Below, in pieces: positions 11,324 through 20,249 of a stretch of 64,000 bases of DNA; position 1 is the stretch's first letter; every line of letters starts with the position of its first letter. The notes below the pieces were generated by a model. The model saw only the letters and a list, made by a program, of their open reading frames with translations. It searched no databases and was not told the DNA's origin. Position numbers and translations under genes: made by a program. The DNA comes from Cololabis saira. Its lineage: Eukaryota > Chordata > Actinopteri > Beloniformes > Belonidae. Location: the NCBI RefSeq assembly GCF_033807715.1, contig NC_084597.1, positions 9,114,843-9,178,842 of the forward strand. The letters run 5' to 3'.

Positions 11324-14300
11324 CAATATTATATATATATATATATATAATACAATATTAATACACCGTCGCATGGACCTACTTGGGCTCTCCTGGCTTC
11401 ACTCCTAGATGTTGTGTGTATACATGCGACTGTGTTCCCGGTGCAGACTTGAAGGCCATGGGGCAGAGAGGACATTTATAGAAGATCTCACAATGAGTCT
11501 TGTGGATGTGGGACTTAAGAGTTGTGACATCAGTAAAGACCACACTGCAGTGGACACAGCTGGAGGGAGACAGGATGGAGACATGGCGAGAATGACTTCA
11601 CAAACTTCACAGACATAAATAGTTTAACAGTTTAATAGTTTAGTGTAGAAGTTAGCGTAGCTCATTCCTCTGACTAGAAACATTAGTTTATAAGTGCATT
11701 TTTCTGACCAATGAGTGCCCGGCCATCTGAATCGGAACATGATGTATCAGCAACTTGATCCTTTGAGAAAATTCTCTGTATTACTCTTGTGTTTTACTCT
11801 GAGAAGACCAGTTTATGATGGGGAGCAATCAGCGCCCCTTAGAACGTAGGATGATTTCTAAGGTAAATATATTTGATCAATATTATATATAAGTATAGTA
11901 AACAAATACAAATGTGTTTATACAATAGCAAGCCAGTATACAGATATGTTAAATCTAAGTCACCTAACACATTTTTGCCAGATTAAGAAGTTAGCCACTA
12001 TGGTGCTAACGGGCTCAATACTGTGATTCTGTTTCTGCTGCATCCTGCAAACCAGTTTTCTGTTATCATACAATATTGTAGGTTAAAATGTTATGCTTTG
12101 CATTAGTGTTTGCCAGCTACACAATTCAATTCTAAATGAAACAATTTGAGTGAGTTGAAAAATCATCTAGCCTGATCTTATGCCAATTTATGCTTTTCTA
12201 AATGAAATAAACTGTATGATCTTTTGTTAAAGCCACGCAAACTCTGATCTGATAGTAACAAATTGATCAAATTGTTACTAAGGTGAATAACATTCGTCAC
12301 ATTTAGTCATGCCTTAAACAAGGATTAGTCGAGATTTACATCATGCCAACACTATTAAAGCTGACAAGCTAATATTAGCTTAGCTCAAATTAGCTCAAAT
12401 TGTTTTTCATTATTTCATTTTAATTATTTCAGATGTATTTTTATATATTTGTATTTAAAAGAAAATACATTGGAAGTGATCTTTAAAGGCATTTTAGATG
12501 GTTTGATGGACGAGTCATAGATGGTGTGGATGGACAATAAGTGTCCAGACACATTCAGTATCAGGGAAATATTCATTTTTAATGGCTTGTGTCTTAAATT
12601 ATTCAACATAAAAGTAGTGATTTTCATTTTTGGTCCCCTTAATAAGTTTCAATTTCACCCAAAATTAATTGTCAAGATGGATCAAACCTAATGTAAAAAA
12701 TGAATAGCTGTAATTAAAAATGACAATTTAAGTGGCACTTTGAGTGGGAAAATGGAGAAGCAAGAGACATTTGAGTTTTCTTATATAAAAAAAGACATAA
12801 GCTTTCAAAATTTGGAAACTATTTCAACACAATGGAAAATGCTAGTTTACATCATTCTGGTTTTAGTTGAGATAGCCTCACCGGTAACCGACGCTGCGGG
12901 TGTAGTGCAGGCAGTTCTTGGTGACGTGGGACTGGAAGTGAACAGAGCGACAACTGGCACCACACTCGGGGCAGATATAAGGAGACTTGTGCTGGTGGAT
13001 TCGCTGGTGTGATAGGAAGCTGCACTGATTTGGAAGAAGCATTTTGCAAATGGTGCATGTCTTCTATGAGATAAAAAAAAAATAAGAGATATAATTATCA
13101 GTAAATCCTCATAGTTTTCTGGAATGATAATAATTCTTAACATAATATAATCTCTCATTTGCCGACAGTATGATGAAGTCACTCAGAAATGCATGATGCT
13201 ACACTTGTTAAATTCAACTAATATAAGATTAAAACCCTGCTTAATACCTTTTAAGCACACTGACTGAGCTAATGACTTAAATTAGTTTAGGCTTTCACTT
13301 TGAATTGTCTCATTGCCTTTGGTGCAGAATATTCTTAAGACTGGTGAAAGGATGTTTTACTCAAATGTACTGTGGGATGCAATTGACATTCCTTTTATTT
13401 ATTTATCTTTCTTGATATGACTAGCAAATCAAAAACGATTCAGCCATTCAGATTTTGCAGATGTCTATGAAAACACAGAATGAACTTCTCATGTTGCTTT
13501 TGCTATACCTAGGTAGGCACCTCAAAGTTATAACAGTTTTGCACAAGACACAACTCACAGAGGAGGGGAACTGCTCACTCCACCCCCTAAAACTCTTTAT
13601 ATTATGTGCACACACCTGACTGTTGGACTCTGTCACTTGTTGATAGTGCATGGCTAGCGAGTTGTAATCCTGAAATATTTCATTACACTCCATACACTTT
13701 AGGCTGTGCCGGTAGAGCTTTGATGCATCATCCTCTAAGGGCATGACTGCTACAAGAGGAACGTTGCATGGAGCTGATACAACAGTGTTTTGGTTCCCAC
13801 TTTCAGAAACTTTCCCTTGATTTTGACCTGTAGGTCCTTGAGAGGTAGAGGTGGTACATGTGACAGTAGCTGGTCCTGATGAATTTGATGTACTTATCAT
13901 CTGATCTGCAGGGATGGGTTTTAAAATTAGGTGTGAGCACTGCATGACCACCCCTTTGTCCTTGTGGCTTCTGGCATGAGACAAGAGGCTGCATTTATTG
14001 TAGAACACCAGACTTTTGGCACAGTGGTTGCAAGTGACCTCAATTCGCACACTGCGGCGTCCGTGATGCTGTGTCAGGCTCTTCTCAAGGGCAAATGAAT
14101 CTCCACATTCGAGGCATGTGTAGCCCCGTGAAGGTATAGAGATACAGGCTGAGGTTGGTGGGGAGAGGTTTGGGACATACACAGGAACGGGATTCATGCT
14201 ACTCAGGACTTTATTGAAAGCATCCACTACAGAGCTTTGAGAGCTAGTGAACATTTGGACCCTAGAGACATTCTTTGTGGTCTGGCCAGTGACAGTTATC

Positions 14301-15974
14301 TGTTGTTTGACTTGCTGTGATTGTTGATGGGGAGGTTTTGGGGAGGACAGAGCCTGCTGTATAACACAAGCGGCAGGAGACACTGTCTGAGGAAGAAAAT
14401 TGATGTTACTAAGATGGACTGTCTTGGGGATAAGTTTGGCATTAGCCAGACTGGAAGCAGGTACCATGACAGTTTTTTGCTTGATAACATTAGCAGCTTT
14501 CAAGATGGCAGTACTAGCAGTTTGCACCGAGGCAGCAGGGATGACTGTTGCTTTGACTGTGGTGTTGTTAGCCAGTTTAAGGTTGATGACTTGTGAACCA
14601 GCCGTCTTGACTGCTGAGACTGGCAGGAAAGCTGTGGCCACAGGTTTAATTTTCATTTGCTTGGTTATTTCAATTGAAGGTCTGCCACTGGTGGCTACAA
14701 CTGTCATTGGCAGTGAGGGCCTTGTTTCTGTTGAGAAAATTGCACTGGTTGTTGCCATAACGCAGATATTATCAGTTTTTTTCAGACCATCAGAATCGAA
14801 CTCAGGGAGAACACTGGTGACAGTACGTTTGATCTGCCCAGATGAAGTTTTGACTGTTTTGATCCTGACCTTCGGGATGATGAGGGTGGTGTCTGTGCCT
14901 GAGGCAGGAGAACCTTTGCTGCTGCCCTCACTTGTGATACTACAGGGGCTTTCTGGCAATCCTGTTACTGCTTTCTTTCCAAACTCTTGGGCTGATTCTT
15001 GCTCCTCTAGTCTCTCTGTTGCTTGGGGTTTACTTACAAGCTTGACAGATTCTTGCTGTTTTGTAGGAGAATTCAGAGCACCTAAGTCTTCAGCACTAAC
15101 ATTGTTGGCACTGAGTGCTGCTATTGCTGCAATACAAGATGAAAGTTTTGTGGAAGTCCTGGCTCTGACTTTGGGGATACTGGACACTTCAGCAAGCCCT
15201 AATGACTCTTCGGCATCCTTCTTCTCTTGACTTTGAGATTTGAGGATGGTCCCCTCGAGGTCTTCTTCAGAATAATTTGATTCAGTGGGATTGTTAGACT
15301 TTGAACCTCTAACAGTCCCGTGGTTATTGTTTTGATCAGTTTGGTCATCTCTGTTTGCCTTGGGCTTAGTTGCACTGTCTGCTAGAGAAGGTGTGTGTTT
15401 CTGGTCCTTTATCTTAGCAGCAGGCCTGTTGAATGTCTGAGCTGCTTGCTTGTCTGTAGGATCATCTACCTCAATTTTATCATCATCATCAAACTCTTCA
15501 GCACTAGAGATTGGACTGAACTGACTGGCGGTAGAGGAAGGATTGTTGATTTTATGTACCTCTTCTCTGGGAGTTTTCAGTCCATTCTTGGTGTGACCAA
15601 CAGGTGATACCATAGGCAAGCGGCTATTATGAAGTCCATTGTCAATGGAACGTTGTGGGGCGTGGGGGTTGAATTGTCCATCTTTCCCTAATCTTGTTCG
15701 ACCATGATCACTTGCGTCCTTGTTTCGGATGTTTTTAACAATCACGCTGACCCCAATGTCATGTACATTTAAAGGGTTGTGGGTATCATTTTCATTTGGA
15801 ATTATCCCACAACTTGGTTGCTTGAGTTGTCCACCATGTTCATCTTGGTGGCCAGATTCAATAGCGGCTTGAGGATCCACTATGTCAGGGATGTCGAAGG
15901 CCGCCAGCAGGTCGTCAAAGTCTGGTGTCTTCATATCTCCCATGTTCCTTCTCCTGGTCTGATGAGAAGGTCAC
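2977..15974 (-). CDS. znf532: znf532 gene: zinc finger protein 532 (3' end outside window)
   Basis: Multi-exon C2H2 zinc-finger gene of the ZNF532/ZNF592/ZNF687 family, recognised by the N-terminal signature [20 protein letters not shown] and by the order of widely spaced fingers. Coding exons on the minus strand are 15943-13616, 13063-12882, 11559-11383, 6095-5933, 5737-5435, 3507-3395 and 3106-about 2977. All junctions except the last donor are clear GT-AG and keep frame (phases 0, 2, 2, 0, 0, 2). They give about 1130 residues. The human protein is about 1300, so the final fingers lie beyond base 1. The family is nuclear; ZNF532 is known as a partner of ZMYND8-type chromatin reader complexes. 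Introns here are packed with Tc1, hAT and piggyBac-like insertions but no exon is interrupted. The paralogues ZNF592 and ZNF687 are the main alternatives; synteny with grp, rax and cplx4 argues for znf532. Confidence 0.93.
3395..3507 (-). CDS. znf532: znf532 coding exon: one zinc finger
   Basis: Acceptor AATTGCAG before 3507, donor CTC|GTGAGT at 3395. The 113 bases encode [14 protein letters not shown]...[16 protein letters not shown], a complete C2H2 finger plus the start of the next one. Phase 2 at the end fits the following exon. Confidence 0.92.
3818..4885 (-). pseudogene. Tc1-like transposon relic, split by a MITE
   Basis: The left part (3818-4280) contains a transposase C-terminus on the minus strand: [20 protein letters not shown] then [18 protein letters not shown]. 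The sequence resumes at 4789 (attgtcttgttggaaggtg) exactly where it stops at 4280, after a 508-bp MITE. The remainder is lost near 4885 at the border of a SINE-like repeat. Confidence 0.85.
4281..4788. mobile_element. MITE inserted in the Tc1 relic
   Basis: Short inverted ends (GGTGCGTCCGAAA and its near complement TTTCGGACGCAGC) are flanked by CATT at 4277-4280 and 4789-4792. The host Tc1 sequence is continuous once the insert is removed. The centre is extremely AT-rich (4480-4580). The superfamily is uncertain; a 3-4 bp duplication suggests a Harbinger-like element. Confidence 0.75.
4920..5375 (+). repeat. SINE-like repeat with A-rich tail
   Basis: It contains the common fish SINE core (ggcctttctgtgttgagttt, gtatgttctccccgtg) near 5010-5035, a CpG-rich middle, and ends in a run of A at about 5365-5378. 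It lies in the znf532 intron between the finger exons at 3395 and 5435. Confidence 0.6.
5435..5737 (-). CDS. znf532: znf532 coding exon: linker and one finger
   Basis: Acceptor TTTTTCAG before 5737, donor AAG|GTGAAG at 5435; 101 codons in phase 0. It starts [18 protein letters not shown], continues through a basic Ser/Lys-rich linker, and ends with a full C2H2 finger ([12 protein letters not shown]...HMRREH) followed by GK. Confidence 0.93.
5933..6095 (-). CDS. znf532: znf532 coding exon: two zinc fingers
   Basis: Acceptor CTTCCAG before 6095, donor AGG|GTAGGC at 5933. The 163 bases complete a Lys codon and encode [15 protein letters not shown], then [15 protein letters not shown] and DHIR, nearly identical to the matching ZNF532 segment. 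About 5.3 kb of nested transposons separate it from the preceding exon. Confidence 0.93.
6590..6900. repeat. Tc1-type terminus fragments
   Basis: Around 6615 there is a cagtcatatgaaaaagagag segment typical of a Tc1 terminal repeat. At 6853-6890 a terminus (gcaaaaaaataagaaatcag) is the mirror image of the one starting at 6978. Both are fragments without coding capacity. Confidence 0.5.
6902..6976. repeat. (AT)n microsatellite
   Basis: About 70 bases of alternating AT between two opposed Tc1 ends. Tc1 elements target TA, so the tract may be an expanded insertion site. Confidence 0.95.
7065..7890. mobile_element. piggyBac-like MITE, copy A
   Basis: Ends AGGGGACCTATTATG and complement, with TTAA on the right (7891-7894) and GTAA, a decayed TTAA, on the left (7061-7064). 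The interior matches the element at 40222-40708 in the opposite orientation (for example ctcagcctgccaactcagag). TTAA duplication is characteristic of piggyBac. No transposase is visible. Confidence 0.85.
7954..9200. mobile_element. hAT-like non-autonomous element
   Basis: Inverted ends CAGGGATTAAAG with a 7-8 bp duplication GGGTTTTA on each side (about 7946-7953 and 9200-9207), which fits hAT. It sits in the left TIR of the Tc1 element and contains one full and one partial CpG-rich palindromic MITE (8466 onward and 8723-8874) plus a G run at 9142. No transposase is seen. Confidence 0.75.
8723..8874. mobile_element. CpG-rich palindromic MITE, copy 2
   Basis: Starts aagcctgaattatggtttcg and ends gacgcagaaccataactcag. 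The two halves form a near-perfect foldback with a core of cgccgtaggc/gcgtaagcta cgccg type. A partial copy of the same left end begins at 8466. Confidence 0.8.
9332..10238 (-). pseudogene. Tc1-like transposase, degenerate
   Basis: Minus-strand fragments in order: an HTH N-terminus (10238-9960: [20 protein letters not shown] ... [20 protein letters not shown]); a middle part (9896-9734) with [16 protein letters not shown] and [13 protein letters not shown], the first catalytic Asp region; and a C-terminal part (9607-9332) with [20 protein letters not shown] and [15 protein letters not shown], holding the second Asp and final acidic residue. Frameshifts separate the parts, so no functional enzyme is encoded. 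Confidence 0.9.
10473..11119. mobile_element. piggyBac-like MITE of a second family
   Basis: Ends AGGTATTCTATGCAAC and the complement of AGTTATTCTATGCAAC, flanked by TTAA at 10469-10472 and 11120-11123. Removing it restores the Tc1 TIR sequence cccc-TTAA-taataa seen at the other end. A second inverted pair (gctagcaagatttgaaag) lies inside the ends. The interior is very GC-rich with repeated ctacgccgtagg motifs (about 10945-10980). Confidence 0.85.
11275..11360. repeat. (TA)n microsatellite
   Basis: Interrupted TA tract between the Tc1 right end and the znf532 exon at 11383-11559; it mirrors the AT tract at the left end. Confidence 0.95.
11383..11559 (-). CDS. znf532: znf532 coding exon: two zinc fingers
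   Basis: Acceptor CCTCCAG before 11559, donor AA|GTAGGT at 11383. The 177 bases encode [17 protein letters not shown] and [19 protein letters not shown] fingers, ending GVKPGEPK. The exon lies only about 30 bases from a (TA)n tract at the right edge of a Tc1 nest, so the exon is closely flanked by repeat DNA. Confidence 0.92.
11566..12880. other. znf532 intron without clear features
   Basis: AT-rich sequence between two znf532 exons. I see no further exon, repeat family or long open frame in it. Confidence 0.6.
12882..13063 (-). CDS. znf532: znf532 coding exon: two zinc fingers
   Basis: Acceptor TCATAG before 13063, donor CG|GTGAGG at 12882. The 182 bases encode [16 protein letters not shown] then [13 protein letters not shown] and [11 protein letters not shown], two C2H2 units as in ZNF532. 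It ends two bases into an Arg codon completed by the next exon. Confidence 0.92.
13616..15974 (-). CDS. znf532: znf532 large first coding exon
   Basis: The exon opens after a TTTTCCAG acceptor (first base 15974). The ATG is at 15943, giving MGDMK, and 776 codons run to a CAG|GTGTGT donor at 13616/13615. Residues 4-20 form the conserved acidic [13 protein letters not shown] block. Residues about 145-163 carry a second acidic stretch, [17 protein letters not shown]. The middle is Ser/Thr/Val-rich and probably disordered. Atypical C2H2 fingers start near residues 605 (CLECGDSF), 638 (CNHCAKS) and 748 (CMECNEIF). Translation past the donor gives a short tail and a stop, so the apparent 831-residue frame is intron read-through. 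The upstream non-coding exon was not located. Confidence 0.95.
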
Positions 15975-16033
15975 CTGGAAAACACAGATACATTACAAAA
16001 AATTATGGATTTTTAAACTTTTATAGTCTTTGT

Positions 16034-16205
16034 CTGATGTGGGGCAGCACGGTGGCTTGGTGGTCAGCACTGCTGCCTCACAGCGAGAATGTCCCCGGTT
16101 TGACTCTCAGGCCCAGCAGGGGTCTTTCTGTGTGGAGTTTGCATGTTCTCCTCGTGCTTGCATGGGTTCCCTCCGGGTACTCCATCTTCCTCCCACAGTC
16201 CAAAA
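16034..16205 (+). repeat. tRNA-derived SINE, truncated
   Basis: Begins gcacggtggcttggtggtca, with a box-B-like ccggtttgactct at about 16094, and continues into gtgtggagtttgcatgttct and cctcccacagtccaaaaa. Same family as 36569-36725 and the interrupted copy at 43505-44960. It lies just upstream of the znf532 coding exon. Confidence 0.75.
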
Positions 16206-16440
16206 AACAAAAAACAACGACGTACAGGCATCGTCTCTCCCTCCCTCGCCCTCTCCATCTCTCTCTCATACAACGCATACACATAAAAATGTGAACGGTG
16301 AATCTCCAAATTTAATTTGACGAAATTAGACAGACCCAAACATTCCACATTTGCGTAATAATAAACACCAAGGCTGGCGCCATGAAGTCAATTAAATGCA
16401 TGTGTCACCTTTAGAAGAGTTGCACATCTTAATTTTCCTA

Positions 16441-16787
16441 TTTAATAATAATAATAATAATGACTTGGATTTATATAGCGCCCTTCTAGGCACCCAGAGC
16501 GCTTTACAGAAATCATTATTCATTCATACACATTCTCACCAGTGGTGGTAAACTACATTTGTAGCCACAGCTGCCCTGGGGCAGACTGACGGAAGCGTGG
16601 CTGCCATATCGCGCCTAACGGCCCCTCCGACCACCACCAACATTCATACACATTCACACGGGGCAAGGTGGGTAAGGTGTCTTGCCCAAGGACACTACGA
16701 CAGCAAACTGGGACAGAGCGGGATTCGAACCGCCGACCTTCGGATCATTGGACGACCCGCTCTACCACCTGAGCTACTGCCGCCCCA
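16441..16787 (-). repeat. tRNA-derived SINE with ATT tail
   Basis: On the minus strand it starts ggggcggcagtagctcaggt, with box A tagctcaggtgg and box B ggttcgaatcc, a tRNA-like head of about 75 bases. A conserved body (ccttgggcaagacaccttac) follows, then a tail near gcgctatataaatccaagtc and (att)n. It is a retroposon, not a functional tRNA gene. Confidence 0.88.
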
Positions 16788-16935
16788 TCTATTTCACCAT
16801 AGATCACACTTTGGGAAGCCTTCTTTATATTTTAGCGTTATTTCCGCGTAGATAAGAGTGAGTTTGATGCTCCTTAACAAGTTTTGTCCGCGGATCAACA
16901 TCAACCCAGCTCCCCCAACCCCTTGCTCCCTGATT

Positions 16936-17062
16936 GGCTGATTTATGGTTCCGCGTCACACCAACGCAGAACCGACGGCGTAGGGTACGATGCGACGCAC
17001 ACCGCACCGCGACCCTACGACGACGGCTACGCCGTCGATTTAACGCAGAACCATAATTCAGG
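16936..17062. mobile_element. CpG-rich palindromic MITE, copy 3
   Basis: Ends ggctgatttatggttccgcg and gcagaaccataattcagg are mirror images. The core alternates cgacggcgtagggtacgatg with its complement. It has the typical family size of about 130-150 bp. Confidence 0.75.
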
Positions 17063-17069
17063 AGAAGCT

Positions 17070-18825
17070 GCAGTCTGTCTGCGCTGATACAGACACACCG
17101 GGTCGGAGCGGATTTGGTCATGATGTTTAACCTGTGTTTTGTGATTAATAAGCACAGGTTTTAATTAAATGTAATTTACGAAGGATGATTTCACGTTCAA
17201 TAAGATAAGTAATTAATAAAATACAAAGTTTGGCACAAAGGCTTGGCCTGCTTGTGGGCGAGTGGAGGGGGGCACAATAAAAGAAGGTGGCAAGATATAA
17301 GGCGAAGAACTAAAGAAAAAGTGGCCTTTAATAAAACTTGTGCAACCATTTTTAAAATAGCATGCAGCAGAATAAAGACTCTCTCTCTGCGTATTCTTTG
17401 ATTTTGGCGATGTCGCCTCCTTGCCACAATAACAGCAGCACCAGATTAGCACCTTCCTTTCGAACGTATTAAATACAGACGCAATCACAATCCCCGCAAT
17501 AACTTTCAGGCTTGGTAAATCTCATTGCGTGAGGTAAATGGAGCAATTTGCATCTTCCCCTCCCAGTATTTAGCGATTTCTGGTGGGTACGCCCCATATT
17601 GATTATTCATCAGGGCAAAAGTACTAAATGAACAGCGTGTGCTATTTTGCTCATTTGAGAGGCGCAGTCCTCTTTGCACGCTGTTAGTAGATAAGCTTGC
17701 ACATTGGTTTGCGGGTGATGTCAAGTTTGCACACGTTTTTACGTACGCAAACCTTTAGTAAATCAGGCCCCAGGTATTTTGCTGAATTATAAGTGTAAAT
17801 GTAAATACGAGGGCATTGTATCTATTTAGCCTTTCAGATACAACCAGTATTAAAACCTATTTCTGAATTTAATCAAACAATAATCAAGAGATAAGGGGAT
17901 ACTTTTTCACCAATGATACTTTATTTTTGTTGCTTCATTTTTGCTTTTTTTTGTTGCACAGCCAGCCTGTGTGCTTGTTTTATATCTGTTTGAGATAAAA
18001 GGTGCATCCATGTAGCTGCTATGCTTGTATGTTCGAATATACCAGTGCTACTCTTTAATCCAAATGCATGGCAACCACATCTACATACATACTGTAGACC
18101 TTTAGCCTATAGCATCAGCTTTGCATTAAAAATATTGGGTGATTGGGTTATGATTGTCTATAATCACAAGGTTGATATAAATAAAACTAGAGAAGGAATG
18201 AGAATTGCTATGAAAGAAGAGGGCAGGCAACAAATGCAGTGAGGGGGAAAAAAATGGCTGCTGAGCTGTGTGAAGCTGCAGCAGGAAGAGAGAAAGGCCT
18301 GGTGGAAAGAACAGTATGTCACAGCCATGAAAGCAAGAGCAACCTTATTTAGGGATTAGATGATTTAATGCAGAGAAATATGAAGAAAAAAAACCCACAC
18401 AGAATGCCTAATGACATCACCAGTTTAATGCACATGCACTATTACCACCTGAAATCTACACACTAACGACAGCTACAATCTCAGGAAAGTGTATTGGTGG
18501 AGACATAGACATGCAAGTGAATCAGTTAACTCCTCACCCTCTTGCCTCCGTCCCTGTCCAGCCACTATAAAACCCCTCTTTTCTTCATTCCATCCTGTAA
18601 CACACAGAGTCACAAATCTACTAACACACAAAAGCATTTACCCCACCCTGCCTGGAAAAAAAAAGAAAGAAAAAAGTATTCCCAACCAGGCAAAGGCCCT
18701 GAATACAGGGTCAGGTTACATGCAGGGATGTTGTGAGTGTTGGTGGTCCTGGTAGGGATCATCTTCAGCTATTTTCTGCCCCACTTGCAGCACACAGACA
18801 TGTAAACAGACACGTAAAAAAGGCA
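17070..18825. other. Non-coding stretch upstream of znf532
   Basis: No gene is recognised. The segment ending about 17775 with taaatcaggccccaggt, preceded by cgtacgcaaacctttag, looks like the end of a dispersed hAT-type repeat, but I could not find its partner end. The rest is unremarkable AT-rich DNA. Confidence 0.45.
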
Positions 18826-18830
18826 TGTGC

Positions 18831-18832
<2 letters not shown>

Positions 18833-18891
<59 letters not shown>
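18833..18891. repeat. (GT)n microsatellite
   Basis: An almost perfect GT tract of about 58 bases. It produces open frames of Cys-Val or His-Thr repeats that are not genes. Confidence 0.97.
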
Positions 18892-18893
<2 letters not shown>

Positions 18894-18949
18894 AGGGAGG
18901 CTCTCAGCCTCAAGATTTGCAGACACCCAGACAGCCACATCCCCCCAGC

Positions 18950-19200
18950 CCTCATCCCTTCCCAAATCTCCCTGCTGCCCCCTGCAAGGAGCTGCGTAGC
19001 GCTCCGACATGCAGCTAGTAGCGAGCGGCGATAGCATCTGTGTTGTGGTCGCCGGTGGCTGCACTGTGAAGGGCTGCCATAGATACAGTCTGGGCTATCT
19101 CTACCCCCGTGGAGCACAGAGACGGCATTGTTCCTGTCAACCTTCACGCTGCCTCAAACCGGTTTCAGCCGGTTCCAGTCATCCAACATAAAGCACGGCC
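18950..19200 (-). promoter_or_regulatory. Possible CpG-rich promoter or 5' exon area of znf532
   Basis: About 250 bases are richer in CpG than their surroundings and match no repeat family seen elsewhere in the window. It lies about 3 kb upstream of the znf532 coding exon on the correct side. No splice donor or transcription start was identified, so this is only a positional guess. Confidence 0.2.
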
Positions 19201-19419
19201 TTGGAAACACACAGGAAGAAGCAGTGTTTCCATCCTTCAGGTAGAAATGCAGCACTTTTTACTGAACTAGGTGCAATTTGTCATGTATGTTTGGTAAAAC
19301 AACAAATTTGTTAAGAACAGGTGGAAGAATCAGTCATTTGTTTCCTCCACAGCCTTGAAATTAGACCAAAATTAAAAACAATGTTTAGTCGGGCACAAAA
19401 TAAAGGATGTAATGAATGC

Positions 19420-19975
19420 AAAAAGAAAAAAAAAGCATTAGTGATAGCATTTGCCTTTAAAGCCCAGCAGAATCTGCTTCCAAACTACATTCAGGACCTG
19501 TTCCAGATAAAAGAAACCCGCTATGACCTGAGGGGGAAACTCATGTTTGAGATGACGACAGCAATAACTAATATTAAAAAGAGATGTACATCAGTTAAGG
19601 CTAGAGAAATTTGGAATAGTTGTAATAACAACCTAAAAATGTGTCGCTCTATCGTCAAGTTTAAGAAATTGTTTAAAGAAAATACTGTAAATAAATATAA
19701 AACACTATAATTATAAAGTATACTATCAAAAACATTCTAGGATGTGAAACGTCAATTTTATATTTTGTCTTACTTATTTTTTTCTTCTTTATGTATTGTT
19801 TGTTTTCACTGAGTAAAAGCTAATGTCTCATATTTTTGCTGATCATAAGAAAAAAGGGTAGGCCCTATAAGCTACGGCTTCAGCCTACACCTTTTCGGCA
19901 AAAGAAATGTTGTTTTTTCTTCCTTTTCATCTTGTTCTGTACAAGCCGAAATAAAGATTCATAACAATATAAACA
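19420..19975 (+). mobile_element. 3' end of a CR1/Rex-like LINE
   Basis: The C-terminal translation includes LLPNYIQDLFQIKETRYDLR, KKRCTSVKAREIWNSCNNNL and FKKLFKEN, the usual tail of fish LINE ORF2 (LPPYLQDLF...VKGVKLWNSL...FKK.FK). A 3' UTR follows with the paired ggtaggccctataagc...gcctacaccttttc hairpin and a terminal aataaagattcataac. It is strongly 5'-truncated. Confidence 0.75.
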
Positions 19976-20103
19976 AAACAGTGTCCAGATTGTTTGAAGA
20001 AATAGGGGAAAAATGATCCACGACTGTATTCCTTGTGATGTAAGGAAATAATAGTTAAAAACACTGCAAAGAAGAGTTGGGTAATGATGATGGGAGTTGA
20101 AGC

Positions 20104-20245
20104 TTAGTCTTGAACGCTGGCCTGTTCTTTAACCATTTCCCTCCTACCTTTCCCACCAGACGTGACGGTAGTCTCTTTGAAGACTAAATATGTCCACGTA
20201 GCCCCCAGCAGCAAACCCACCACTGTGGTATGAGGACTAAGAATG
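20104..20245 (-). CDS. Possible terminal exon of an unrecognised gene
   Basis: After a minus-strand acceptor-like TTTACATTCTTAG (exon from 20245) the frame encodes 45 residues with a hydrophobic segment (TVVGLLLGATWTYLVF) and a basic/polar tail ending SVQD and a stop. I do not recognise it. SEC11C would be expected hereabouts by human synteny but its C-terminus does not match. It could equally be a chance frame. Confidence 0.2.
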
Positions 20246-20249
20246 TAAA

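Noticed and set aside
13448..13615. C-terminal 55 codons of the apparent 831-residue znf532 frame
   Set aside because: They lie after a CAG|GTGTGT donor, and the next finger exon continues the known family sequence, so this is intron.
14400..15230. 276-codon plus-strand open frame
   Set aside because: It lies antisense to the znf532 coding exon; the frame is a by-product of that gene's codon pattern and has no recognisable domain.
16690..16787. Possible tRNA gene (minus strand, with A and B boxes)
   Set aside because: The tRNA-like head is followed by a SINE body and ATT tail; it is a retroposon.
18716..19147. 143-codon minus-strand frame
   Set aside because: It runs through a GT microsatellite and shows no domain or splice support; at most its right half is a non-coding exon.
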